From an uncultured Alphaproteobacteria bacterium (GTDB taxonomy: Bacteria > Pseudomonadota > Alphaproteobacteria > Rhodospirillales > Rhodospirillaceae): a DNA stretch of 64,000 nt. Location of the stretch: assembly GCA_902575965.1 (NCBI GenBank), contig CACGTM010000001.1:1-64000 (forward strand), given 5' to 3'. Shown here one piece after another: positions 26,885 through 35,560 of the stretch (positions within the stretch are counted from its first letter, which is position 1; each line of letters opens with the position of its first letter). The translations under genes and the position numbers were made by a program. The notes beneath the pieces are model-generated. The model saw only the letters and a list, made by a program, of their open reading frames with translations, had not been told where the DNA came from and made no database searches.

Positions 26885-27754
26885 TTATTCTTCGTATTGT
26901 TTTACTTTGTCTAAGAGTTCATTGGTTCCCAATAAATCATTTAGCTGTCCAAAGTCTAACATCCTATCTTGAACTTTATCAGTAGATCCATGTTTTTTTA
27001 AATTATTTAGATAATACTGAGCTGCAAATGCAAAGGTCCTAATCATAGACCCTGGAAAGATAATAAAATTAAAGCCTAATTTTTCTAATTGTTGAGAATT
27101 TAATTTAGGGGTTTTACCTCCTTCAACCATGTTGGCTAATAAAGATACTTTCTTGCAAAACTTTTTTCCAATATCTTCCATCTGCTTAATTGACCTGGGT
27201 GCTTCAATAAATAGCATATCTGCTCCTGCTTCCAAATATGCTTCAGCTCTTGATATGGCAGCTTCAAATCCTTCAACTGCAATTGCATCAGTCCTTGCAA
27301 CTATTATTGTATTATCATTTTCAATAGTATCTTTTGCTGCTTTAATTTTTCCAACCATTTGGCCTTGGGTAATTATATCCTTCCCATCAAGATGGCCACA
27401 TCTTTTTGGAATTGTTTGATCTTCTATTTGAATTCCAGATGCTCCAGCGTTTTCAAGAAGCCTTACAGTTCTTTGAACGTTTAGTGCATTACCAAAACCA
27501 GTATCTGCGTCTACAACTAATGGAATTAATAGTCTTTCACGTATTCGTGAAATTGTATTTGCAACTTCTGTTAGTGTTGTAAGTCCAACATCTGACTTGC
27601 CAAGCTGAGAGTATGAAATGCTTGCTCCACTCACGTACGCACATTCAAAGCCTGCATTTTGCACCATTAAACCAGTAAATCCGTCGTATATACCTGGAGC
27701 GATATTAATACTATTATTCTTTAACAAATCTCTTAGTTTTTTAGCATGATTCAC
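26885..27754 (-). CDS. Isocitrate lyase/PEP mutase superfamily lyase
   Basis: A 289-residue member close to 2-methylisocitrate and 2,3-dimethylmalate lyases. The Mg-binding VDADTGFGNA (residues 81-90) and the catalytic KRCGH (117-121, with Cys119) are intact. This argues for a C-C lyase rather than PEP mutase or oxaloacetate decarboxylase, which lack this cysteine. It lies two bases past the LeuD-type gene. That context favours cleavage of a substituted malate to pyruvate plus a short acid over the methylcitrate cycle, since no prpC is nearby. Confidence 0.9.
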   Translation of the reverse strand: MNHAKKLRDLLKNNSINIAPGIYDGFTGLMVQNAGFECAYVSGASISYSQLGKSDVGLTTLTEVANTISRIRERLLIPLVVDADTGFGNALNVQRTVRLLENAGASGIQIEDQTIPKRCGHLDGKDIITQGQMVGKIKAAKDTIENDNTIIVARTDAIAVEGFEAAISRAEAYLEAGADMLFIEAPRSIKQMEDIGKKFCKKVSLLANMVEGGKTPKLNSQQLEKLGFNFIIFPGSMIRTFAFAAQYYLNNLKKHGSTDKVQDRMLDFGQLNDLLGTNELLDKVKQYEE

Positions 27755-27755
27755 T

Positions 27756-28277
27756 TTATTCTTTCCTAACTTTTATTTCACCGTCATCAATTTTCTTTCT
27801 AAGAAATGGCATCAACCCCCCTGAAGAAATCATATCCATAAGGTGTTCTGGTATGGGGCTGACATTAATATGTATTTTAGTGGTAAGATTTTTTAATTCT
27901 CCTTTAACGGGATCAATTAAAAGCTCGTCTTTTGGTTTTATTTCACTAGTTGAGTTGTACACAAGAGCAGGTAAGCCAAAATTAAGAGCATTCCGATAAA
28001 AAATACGAGCATAAGATTTGGCAATGATTGCTCCAACTTTCAATTCCTTAAATGCAAGTGCTGCTTGTTCTCTGGCAGATCCAACCCCAAAATTTCTTCC
28101 AGCAACAACTATGTCTCCTGGTTTAACTTCTTTTGCAAATAATGGATCTATTGCTTCCAAACAATGAGAGGCCATAACATCCATGGACTCCTTAAAGTAA
28201 ATTCCTGGAGCCATTACATCTGAATTTATTTCATCCCCAAATACCCATGCCTTACCCCTTATTATTTTTTCTTTCAT
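27756..28277 (-). CDS. Aconitase-family hydratase, small (LeuD-like) subunit
   Basis: A 173-residue swivelling domain of the LeuCD type, with GDIVVAGRNFGVGSAREQAALA near residue 53 and YRNALNFGLPAL near 92. Length and form match the compact small subunits of type-2 isopropylmalate, homoaconitate, maleate and dimethylmaleate hydratases rather than the roughly 200-residue leucine-pathway LeuD. Its start overlaps the large-subunit stop by four bases, and the lyase starts one base after it. Confidence 0.92.
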   Translation of the reverse strand: MKEKIIRGKAWVFGDEINSDVMAPGIYFKESMDVMASHCLEAIDPLFAKEVKPGDIVVAGRNFGVGSAREQAALAFKELKVGAIIAKSYARIFYRNALNFGLPALVYNSTSEIKPKDELLIDPVKGELKNLTTKIHINVSPIPEHLMDMISSGGLMPFLRKKIDDGEIKVRKE

Positions 28278-29542
28278 ATTAGTTCTCTTGGATCAATAAT
28301 CTTACCAGCTACTGCGCTTGCTGCTACTGTATATGGTGATGCGAGGTATACAAATGAGTCTTTTGAGCCCATCCTGCCTTGAAAGTTTCGATTTGTAGAA
28401 GATATACATACTTCTTTTTCTGCAATAACACCGGCGCCAAGACCTGCACAAGCGCCACATCCGGAAGGTAGTATTATACCTCCTGCATTTGTTATTATCT
28501 CTAATGTTCCATCTGATGCTGCTTGAGCCATAATTTTCTTTGAGGAGGGTGCTACCAATAAACGCGTTTTTGGAGATACGCTTTTACCTTTCAATACTCT
28601 CGCTACCATATGTAAATCATTGAGCTTGCCTCCAACACAAGCTCCAATATATGCCTGATCAATCTTAATATTTTCTTGCTCAAATTGCTCAGCAGATGCA
28701 GAGTTTGATGGCTTATGAGGTGCAGCAACTTGCGGCAATAAATTCTCAGCATTAAAGTTATGTGTTTCACAAAAAGATGCATCATCATCACTTTTCCAAC
28801 TTAAAGCATTCGTTTGTGGTTCAACTCCAGCTAATCTTATTGCCTCGAGTGTTGTTTTATCAGGTGCAATAAGCCCTGTCTCTGCTCCCAATTCCGCTGC
28901 CATATTTGTTAATACCATTCTTTCTTGCATTGACATGTTTTTGACCGTACTTCCGCCAAATTCAACTGCTTTAAAGGCATTTTCCATTCCAAGTTTTTTC
29001 GCTAGAAACAACATAATATCTTTTGCTGTTACTCCTCTAGAAAACGAACCTTCCCAGTTGACCTTTATTGTATCCATTACAACTGACCAAATTTTTCCAG
29101 TTACCACCACACCAGTCATTTCAATTGCACCAAAGCCAGCCATGTAACAGCCGAATGCACCTCCCATTGTAGAATGACTATCACCGCCACAGCAGAATAG
29201 CCCAGGCTGGAGATGTCCATTTTCTGCCATTATCACATGGCATATACCTTCCATGTCATAAAAGTGCTTAATATTATAATTCTTTACAAAATCTCTTGTT
29301 AATTTAAGAATAGCAGCACTTTGAGGATCTGCAGCTGGTACAAAGTGGTCTGCAACTACAATCACTTTTTCAGGGTCAAAAACTCCTACTCCTAAATTTT
29401 TTAATCTTGGCCAAATTTTTCTCGGTCCGCCCGAGTCAAGTATCATCGCTATGTCTACATCACATGTAACGATTTCTCCAACTTTAACCTCAGATTTACC
29501 TGATGCTCTTGATAGTATTTTTTGGATAAGAGTTTGGCTCAT
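28274..29542 (-). CDS. Aconitase-family hydratase, large (LeuC-like) subunit
   Basis: A 422-residue iron-sulfur hydro-lyase subunit. Three cysteines that would bind the [4Fe-4S] cluster are visible: one in YIGACVGGKLNDL near residue 310 and two in LPSGCGACAGLG near 362. HFVPAADP and GGDSHSTMGGAFG are catalytic-site segments. At about 420 residues it is the short type-2 LeuC/HacA form, whose members also act on maleate, citraconate and 2,3-dimethylmaleate. The lyase next door makes one of these more likely than leucine synthesis. First gene of the leftward run. Confidence 0.92.
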   Translation of the reverse strand: MSQTLIQKILSRASGKSEVKVGEIVTCDVDIAMILDSGGPRKIWPRLKNLGVGVFDPEKVIVVADHFVPAADPQSAAILKLTRDFVKNYNIKHFYDMEGICHVIMAENGHLQPGLFCCGGDSHSTMGGAFGCYMAGFGAIEMTGVVVTGKIWSVVMDTIKVNWEGSFSRGVTAKDIMLFLAKKLGMENAFKAVEFGGSTVKNMSMQERMVLTNMAAELGAETGLIAPDKTTLEAIRLAGVEPQTNALSWKSDDDASFCETHNFNAENLLPQVAAPHKPSNSASAEQFEQENIKIDQAYIGACVGGKLNDLHMVARVLKGKSVSPKTRLLVAPSSKKIMAQAASDGTLEIITNAGGIILPSGCGACAGLGAGVIAEKEVCISSTNRNFQGRMGSKDSFVYLASPYTVAASAVAGKIIDPRELI

Positions 29543-29613
29543 TTTTTTTAATTTTTCTTTTTATATACCCAAAGGGCTATTGAAAGGTTGATTTAATATC
29601 GATAAAATTAACA

Positions 29614-29643
29614 TTGACCACAAATATTTTGTGAAAATACAAT
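29614..29643 (+). promoter_or_regulatory. Sigma-70-type promoter for the methyltransferase-gcdH-YciI operon
   Basis: TTGACC (29614-29619), an 18-base spacer and TACAAT (29638-29643) make a good -35/-10 pair, with the ATG 29 bases further on. The spacer is filled by a palindrome, which argues that the promoter is repressed or otherwise controlled. Confidence 0.6.
29619..29633. promoter_or_regulatory. Palindromic operator candidate inside the promoter spacer
   Basis: CACAAA-TAT-TTTGTG is a perfect 6-bp inverted repeat with a three-base centre between the -35 and -10 elements. It also lies 76 bases before the start of the divergent hydratase-to-VOC run, so one regulator could control both directions. 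No regulator gene is adjacent. Confidence 0.5.
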
Positions 29644-29672
29644 AAATCAAGAAATGACTTTAAGAAATAGTT

Positions 29673-30911
29673 ATGACAAATAAAATTCCTCTTCCACCAC
29701 CATATAACCGGATATATCGTCATAAGGTCCTTCCAGAGGTGAACCATGACGAAAATTCTAGAATGAACTTTATAGCTAACTTAAATATTCATGTTGGAAA
29801 TGTGCTTTTTCCTGGGGTTTCTCGTGCATACAAGAATGAGGTTGAGCCAGACTTTGTAAAAAAATTTGGAAGAAAACCAAAAACATCTATAGAAGTAAGA
29901 AATATCATAAAAGATAATAAAATCTATCAGGCATGGTCAGCAATTAGAAGAAACACTATGGAAATGAGGCACCAGATAGGCCGTTCAATAGTTTATAGGC
30001 AAATTGACAAGCTTATTGATCAGTCAAAAAAGTTAAGCAAAACTAATCCAGAAAATTTACAACTTGATAAAAATGTTAAGATACCAAACTATTTAAGTGC
30101 AATTGATAACCATTGCATGCCTGGTAGTTATTATACCGAGGTTACAGAAAAAGATATTTCAGCTCCTGCAAATTATGAGGCTGGACATTTTACAACCGTT
30201 GCCGGAGGCACTGGACCAAAAAGCGACATTATTGGTAGGGCGATGGCAAATTGGATAAAGGAAAACAATAGTAAGCTTAATCCAAAGGTTATTTACGATA
30301 TTGGCGCGGGAGCCGGCATTAATACTCTCCCTATTGCACAGGCGTTTCCAAATGCAAAGGTGTTTGCGATTGATGTTGCAGCGCCCATGCTTAGATATGG
30401 ACATGCTAGAGCGGTTGATATGGGAGTTGATAATGTGATTTTTAAACAGTGTGATTTTGAGTTTTCTGATTTCAAAGAAAATACTGCAGATCTAATAATT
30501 TCAGCAATGTTTTTTCATGAGATTTCTGCTAAATCGATGAGAAATATTTTTCGCAATTCATTAAGGCTACTTAAACCTGGTAAGTTAATGATACACATGG
30601 AACAACCAAATTTTGATGAAGATACGGAAGCTTTTGAAAAATTTGTTAGAGACTGGGATGCTTGGTACAACGGAGAGCCTTATTGGGCTAAGCTTCATAG
30701 CTTAAACATAGTGGAAGAGATGCTGCAAGTTGGCTTTGATAAAGATAAGGTCTTTGAAACTTCTCAGCAAATCGATCGACATGATGAAAGTTACCCAAGC
30801 TGGTCTGGTCATTTTAGTCGCCATGCTCATGAGGCAAAGATGAGGGCAGATAAAATTAAATCTAACCCAAAAAATAATGGTGGAATATATATGTTTGGTG
30901 CATATAAATAA
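29673..30911 (+). CDS. SAM-dependent methyltransferase with a conserved N-terminal extension (copy 1)
   Basis: A 412-residue protein whose C-terminal half is a class-I methyltransferase: VIYDIGAGAGINTLPIA near residue 207, VFAIDVAAPMLRYGHARA as motif II, and an LRLLKPGKLMIH post-motif. The first 200 residues have no fold I recognise, but the paralogue at 36409-37593 shares them: GRxPKS/T-x-EVR or EIR, YQxAxA, EM-W/RH, and H(C/H)MPG(S/G)Y. It starts the gcdH operon and diverges from the hydratase run. The acceptor substrate is unknown. Confidence 0.82.
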   Translation: MTNKIPLPPPYNRIYRHKVLPEVNHDENSRMNFIANLNIHVGNVLFPGVSRAYKNEVEPDFVKKFGRKPKTSIEVRNIIKDNKIYQAWSAIRRNTMEMRHQIGRSIVYRQIDKLIDQSKKLSKTNPENLQLDKNVKIPNYLSAIDNHCMPGSYYTEVTEKDISAPANYEAGHFTTVAGGTGPKSDIIGRAMANWIKENNSKLNPKVIYDIGAGAGINTLPIAQAFPNAKVFAIDVAAPMLRYGHARAVDMGVDNVIFKQCDFEFSDFKENTADLIISAMFFHEISAKSMRNIFRNSLRLLKPGKLMIHMEQPNFDEDTEAFEKFVRDWDAWYNGEPYWAKLHSLNIVEEMLQVGFDKDKVFETSQQIDRHDESYPSWSGHFSRHAHEAKMRADKIKSNPKNNGGIYMFGAYK

Positions 30912-30946
30912 GCATCACCTTAATTAAAGAATCATGAAGAAATAAA

Positions 30947-32161
30947 ATGAAATCAAAAAAAGAAAAAGAAGACGATTATTCAACTTCATGGGGTACATTT
31001 TCTTGGAAAGATCCTTTTAACATTTATGATGATCTCACTAGTGAAGAGCGGCTTGTTCAGGAAACCGCTAAAAATTTTTCATCTGAGTTTCTTTTGCCAA
31101 AAGTAATTAAATCATTTAGAGAAGAAAAATTCGATACAAGTATTTACCCACATATGGGCTCTTTGGGTCTATTAGGTGTTAATGCACCCGTTAAGTATGG
31201 TGGTTCAGATTTAGGTCATGTTGCTTATGGTCTTGTAGCAAGAGAGATAGAAAAAATAGATTCTGGCTATCGATCGATGCTAAGTGTCCAGTCTTCTCTG
31301 GTTATTTATCCAATTGCGGCTTATGGGTCTGAATATCAGAGAAAAAAATACCTTCCTGGTCTTATAAATGGTGATTTAGTAGGTTGTTTTGGTTTGACTG
31401 AACCAGACTCAGGTTCAGATCCCGGAAGCATGTTAACAAAGGCCAGGAAAACAAATAGTGGATACGTTTTAAATGGGGTTAAGACTTGGATTTCAAATTC
31501 CCCTATCGCAGATATATTTGTAGTTTGGGCTAAAATGGAAGATGGAAAGATTCGAGGGTTTCTCATTGAAAAAGGTTCGAAAGGACTATCTGCTCCTAAA
31601 ATTGAAGGAAAGTTATCATTAAGAACATCACAGACAGGGCAAATAGTTTTAGATGAAGTTGAAGTTGACCAAAATTCTATTTTACCAAATGTTGAAGGTT
31701 TAAAAGGACCTTTTGGATGTCTAAATAAAGCAAGATATGGCATTTCCTGGGGTGCATTGGGCGCTGCTGAAGATTGTTGGCATATATCAAGAAATTATGC
31801 ATTAGAGAGAAAACAGTTTGGAAAACCTTTAGCCCAGACACAGCTGATTCAAAAAAAACTTGTTGATATGCAGACACAAATATTTATGGGTTATTTGGCT
31901 TCCTATAAAGTTGGTAGAGCAATTGATCAGGGAAAATGTGCTCCAGAGCAGATTTCAATAGTTAAAAGAAATAATGCTGGAGTAGCGCTTGAGATTGCAA
32001 GGCATGCGAGGGACATTCTTGGAGGAAATGGAATCCAGGAAGACTATCATGTAATGAGACATATGATTAACTTGGAAACTGTAAATACTTACGAGGGAAC
32101 ACATGATATTCATGCCCTAATTCTTGGAAGAGCACAAACAGGATTACAAGCTTTTTTTTAG
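30947..32161 (+). CDS. gcdH: Glutaryl-CoA dehydrogenase
   Basis: Oxidises and decarboxylates glutaryl-CoA to crotonyl-CoA in lysine, tryptophan and aromatic catabolism. The 404-residue protein follows GcdH throughout: [73 protein letters not shown] and the catalytic Glu383 in NTYEGTHD. The SGYRS/SVQSS and GPFGCLN segments separate it from ordinary acyl-CoA dehydrogenases. Glutaconyl-CoA-producing relatives are a minor alternative. Confidence 0.94.
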   Translation: MKSKKEKEDDYSTSWGTFSWKDPFNIYDDLTSEERLVQETAKNFSSEFLLPKVIKSFREEKFDTSIYPHMGSLGLLGVNAPVKYGGSDLGHVAYGLVAREIEKIDSGYRSMLSVQSSLVIYPIAAYGSEYQRKKYLPGLINGDLVGCFGLTEPDSGSDPGSMLTKARKTNSGYVLNGVKTWISNSPIADIFVVWAKMEDGKIRGFLIEKGSKGLSAPKIEGKLSLRTSQTGQIVLDEVEVDQNSILPNVEGLKGPFGCLNKARYGISWGALGAAEDCWHISRNYALERKQFGKPLAQTQLIQKKLVDMQTQIFMGYLASYKVGRAIDQGKCAPEQISIVKRNNAGVALEIARHARDILGGNGIQEDYHVMRHMINLETVNTYEGTHDIHALILGRAQTGLQAFF

Positions 32162-32169
32162 GAAGATAA

Positions 32170-32511
32170 ATGAAATTTGCTTTTATATGCCTTGATGATG
32201 GAAATCAGGAAGAGAAAAGAAGTAAACTTTTGATAGAGCACCTTGAATATATTGAAAGTGTGTTAGATAAAGTGGTTATTGCTGGAGCTTGTCCTGTTAG
32301 TGAGAAAGATTTTGCTAAAGGTTCCCAGGGGTCTATTTTAGTTTACGAGGCAGAGACAAGGGAAAAAGCAATGTCCCTATTTGAGGGCGATCCATACGTG
32401 AAAAATAATATTTGGAAGGATGTAAAAATACTTCCTTGGAATCCAGTTGCAGGAAAATTAATAGGTGGTAAGACTTGGGAAATTAAAGATGGAAAACTTA
32501 AGAGGTCATAA
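32170..32511 (+). CDS. YciI-like protein
   Basis: A 113-residue ferredoxin-like protein of the YciI/YCII family, with the His-free start FAFICLDDG, the GSILVYEAETREKAMSLFEGDPYVKNNIWKDVKILPWNPV core and the typical DPY/W pattern. YciI proteins are small putative hydrolases or dehalogenase-like enzymes of uncertain role. It follows gcdH by eight bases and converges on the double hydrolase gene with a four-base gap. Confidence 0.82.
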   Translation: MKFAFICLDDGNQEEKRSKLLIEHLEYIESVLDKVVIAGACPVSEKDFAKGSQGSILVYEAETREKAMSLFEGDPYVKNNIWKDVKILPWNPVAGKLIGGKTWEIKDGKLKRS

Positions 32512-32515
32512 TTTT

Positions 32516-34213
32516 CTAACTATCTAAATATGATAATATGTTTTTTGCCAAAATAGTTTTATCAGCATGATATTCAGATTTACTAGAATTCTGTATTAGT
32601 GAGCCAGCCTTTTCAACCCAGGAATATTTTGGGTCACTTTCTCTGCTTATTAAGAGCACTGGAATCTCTAGTTTGGGCAAAATTTCTTCAAGATTAATCT
32701 CAAAAGATGCTTTAATTGGGTCATGTGCGTTATGCCATTGTTTTAAAGTATCAACTAATCGGATATGAATATTCGTCTCATCTAATGTGGGGTCTATTTT
32801 TCTAATTGCGTTTTTTGTTCCGTCATACCAAGGCCATTGAATGCTTTGATCTCTAATCATGTGCCAGCAGGCATGTAAATGAGACCCATCAATTTTTGGC
32901 TCAATATTAGCTAAATAGTTTGCACTTAAGTTATCTCTATACGCAGAATTACCTAAAATAATACTATCTAAAACAATTCTATCGACTTTACTCTTATGAA
33001 AAATTGAAAATTCTATAGCTAGTGATGTTGAGAGACCGTTTGCTACTATGTTAATTTTTTTTAAATTTAATTCTGTAATTATTTGATATATCGAGTCTAA
33101 ATATTTTTTTGAAGTAGGGTCATTTATTTTATCTGAGTCATTGCATCCGGGTAGATCGATAGCGTAGATAATCCTATCTTTTGAGAGTAATTTAATAAAC
33201 TCTTCATCTGCTCTTGAACTTCCTGGTAGATCATGAAGAAATACTATGGGTGTTTTATTTCCATGGCCACACCTTCGAATAAGAACTTGACCTTCTTTTG
33301 TTTGCACATATCCTTTAGTAACCAAGTCACCTTCAAGTGGATTACTGAGTGGATTTGGGGGGATAAAGTTTTTGGTTTCTTTTGATCTAGAGTTTTCTCT
33401 AAATAATTCTAGAAGTCTTAGCTTCCACTTATCAATATCAGCCGTTAGTCGTTCAATCTTACAGTTTTCTTGAAGATTTTTTGGAAGACTGTCTAAAAAT
33501 GGATATAGCACATCATCTTTTCTAGCCATAAAGATAGACTTTGCCTTTACTTTTGGCACTACTTTTACGGCCTTATAACGCATGGCTGCAGCATAAGCAT
33601 CTGAGAAGTGGGGGCCAGCCATAAAAAGGTCCATACAATATGCATGCATAAAATCCATTTTTCTCTGATTTGAGGAAAGTCTTGTCTTTTTTGATTTAAG
33701 AAACCATGGAAACCATCTTTGAAAATCTCTTACCCTCGTCCATTCTTCTGCAAGGTAACTCCCTGTATCAGTAATTTTAAAGGGGCGCATATAACTTGAA
33801 ATAAACTTATGGTCAGTATCGCCCTCCGGTAAAGAGAGGCCATCCATAATTGCTAATGAAACTCTATTTGGATGTCGCGCAGCAAACTCTAAAAGAATCT
33901 TGGAGCTTGTATGGAAGCCGTAAACTGGACATTTTTCTAATTTGAATCCAAGTATTGTTTCAGAAAGGGCATTTGCAAAGTCAATTATCTCTAACTGACC
34001 ATCTTTTTTAAGAGGAGTTGAGTTTCCGTAACCAGGCGTATCTATTGCGATTGTAGAGAATTCTTTAGAGAAATATTTAAGTAAAGGTAAGTGTAATACT
34101 GAGGATCGTGGCGAGTCATGGAGAAGGATTATGGGCGGGCCTTCACCGCAAATTCTGTAGTGAACTTGACCCTTTCCAACATTAACAAAACCTTTGAAAA
34201 TACGTGGTCCCAT
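32516..34213 (-). CDS. Tandem double alpha/beta-hydrolase protein
   Basis: The 565-residue product is two fused alpha/beta-hydrolase domains, about 1-280 and 295-565. The start of each repeats the same pattern: KG(F/Y)V---GQV--R-CG-G, then I-LHD-P-SS. In the first domain the nucleophile elbow reads GFHTS, with His101 where Ser is expected. In the second it reads GLSTS, with Ser395 in place. The first domain therefore looks catalytically altered or regulatory and the second active. Last gene of the monooxygenase-methyltransferase-cupin-MFS run. The substrate is unknown. Confidence 0.85.
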   Translation of the reverse strand: MGPRIFKGFVNVGKGQVHYRICGEGPPIILLHDSPRSSVLHLPLLKYFSKEFSTIAIDTPGYGNSTPLKKDGQLEIIDFANALSETILGFKLEKCPVYGFHTSSKILLEFAARHPNRVSLAIMDGLSLPEGDTDHKFISSYMRPFKITDTGSYLAEEWTRVRDFQRWFPWFLKSKKTRLSSNQRKMDFMHAYCMDLFMAGPHFSDAYAAAMRYKAVKVVPKVKAKSIFMARKDDVLYPFLDSLPKNLQENCKIERLTADIDKWKLRLLELFRENSRSKETKNFIPPNPLSNPLEGDLVTKGYVQTKEGQVLIRRCGHGNKTPIVFLHDLPGSSRADEEFIKLLSKDRIIYAIDLPGCNDSDKINDPTSKKYLDSIYQIITELNLKKINIVANGLSTSLAIEFSIFHKSKVDRIVLDSIILGNSAYRDNLSANYLANIEPKIDGSHLHACWHMIRDQSIQWPWYDGTKNAIRKIDPTLDETNIHIRLVDTLKQWHNAHDPIKASFEINLEEILPKLEIPVLLISRESDPKYSWVEKAGSLIQNSSKSEYHADKTILAKNILSYLDS

Positions 34214-34239
34214 AAAAGCTTCCTATGAAAATTAAAAAA

Positions 34240-35469
34240 TTAATTATTTATTTCTTTATTTAATCTAAGGCACCTAAGGAATAAAATAAATGCAATAAAT
34301 ATTATAACTCCAGAAGTATAAAATGGAGCTCCAGGAATATAATATTTAAAACTTATATCTGTAAAGATATTGAAGATTTGTGTCATCATAAGTGGAGCAA
34401 ACATAGCCACAAAGCTTTGTATGCTTGTTATTGCACCTTGCAGTTCTCCTTGTCTATTTGGGGGAACCTGCTTTGACATTATTGAACGAATAGATGGCAA
34501 AGCAAGTCCCGCAAATCCTCCAGGAATTAGCCATGCATATATCATCCAACCTTCTGTAGCACTGGCAAATCCAATAAAACAAACCGATGCGGTGATAAGT
34601 CCTATTATTGCTGTTTTTTCTTCCCCAATTCTCTTGACTATATATCCTATTGCAAACCCCTGCACAAATAGTGTCATACAGCCATAGACACTTAATGAAA
34701 AACCAACTTGTTGAACAGACCAGTCGAACTTAAGCATTGTATAAAAGGCCCAGGTGCTAGGATGAGACATTTGTGCAGATAGATGAAAAATTAGAACACC
34801 AAAGAGAGCAAATACGACGGGAAAATTTTTCATTTGTTTGAAAGTTCCTATAGTATTGGCTCTTGCCCAAGAAAAAGCTCTTCTGTCTTCTTTTTTTAGT
34901 GTCTCTGGGAGAATAAAGAATCCGTAGATTAGGTTTATGAATGCAAGAAAAGCTGCGAAAAAGAGTGGCACTCTTGTTCCATATTCACCTAAAACCCCAC
35001 CTATTGTTGGCCCTAGAATGAATCCAAGACCCATTGCAGCGCTAATGAGTGCAAAGTTTTTTGCTCTATTCTGCTCATCACTTATATCCGCTATGTATGC
35101 ATTTGCTGTTGTTACTGTGCCTCCAGCAATTCCTGCAAATAATTTCCCAATAAACAGCCATGTTACAGAAGTTGCTAATCCCATAACGATATAGTTTATA
35201 CCAAACATGCTCATAGATATTAGAAGAATGGGCCTTCGGCCAAAACGATCACTAAGATTTCCAAATATTGGAGCAAATATAAATTGCATGAATGCATGGA
35301 TAAACATCAGAATTCCATTGTACGTAGCAGCCTTCCCCAGGTTTTCACCAGTCAATTCAGTAATAAGCGCAGGTAAAACTGGAACGAGTATTCCAAAAGT
35401 GATGGCATCAAGAAGGATGGTGATTAAAATAAATAGTACAGCAAAACGACCTGGAGAACGTGAAAGCAC
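34240..35469 (-). CDS. MFS transporter, TetA-like drug/proton antiporter
   Basis: A 409-residue twelve-helix major-facilitator protein. Motif A appears as GNLSDRFGRRPILL near residue 70, and GFILGPTIGGVLGEYGTRVPLF is the antiporter motif C in the class-B/C tetracycline-exporter style. Sequence alone does not show resistance. In this operon with a monooxygenase and methyltransferase, export of a small organic compound is the likely job. It follows the bicupin gene by 91 bases. Confidence 0.9.
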   Translation of the reverse strand: MLSRSPGRFAVLFILITILLDAITFGILVPVLPALITELTGENLGKAATYNGILMFIHAFMQFIFAPIFGNLSDRFGRRPILLISMSMFGINYIVMGLATSVTWLFIGKLFAGIAGGTVTTANAYIADISDEQNRAKNFALISAAMGLGFILGPTIGGVLGEYGTRVPLFFAAFLAFINLIYGFFILPETLKKEDRRAFSWARANTIGTFKQMKNFPVVFALFGVLIFHLSAQMSHPSTWAFYTMLKFDWSVQQVGFSLSVYGCMTLFVQGFAIGYIVKRIGEEKTAIIGLITASVCFIGFASATEGWMIYAWLIPGGFAGLALPSIRSIMSKQVPPNRQGELQGAITSIQSFVAMFAPLMMTQIFNIFTDISFKYYIPGAPFYTSGVIIFIAFILFLRCLRLNKEINN

Positions 35470-35560
35470 AATAATTGTCCAAAAGTTTAATTTTTTTATA
35501 GTTCTTAAAGCATTTCAACATTTATTGCGAATTTATTTAGTATAAAAATAAAGAATTTGA

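Noticed and set aside
20099-29542. Rut-type pyrimidine degradation, since RidA- and isochorismatase-like genes occur together
   Set aside because: No RutA-type flavin monooxygenase, RutF or RutG is present, and the Rid protein is exported, so Rut is not supported.
26885-29542. Leucine biosynthesis (leuCD) assignment
   Set aside because: The subunits are of the short type-2 form, and the neighbours are a KRCGH lyase and amidohydrolases, not leuA or leuB.
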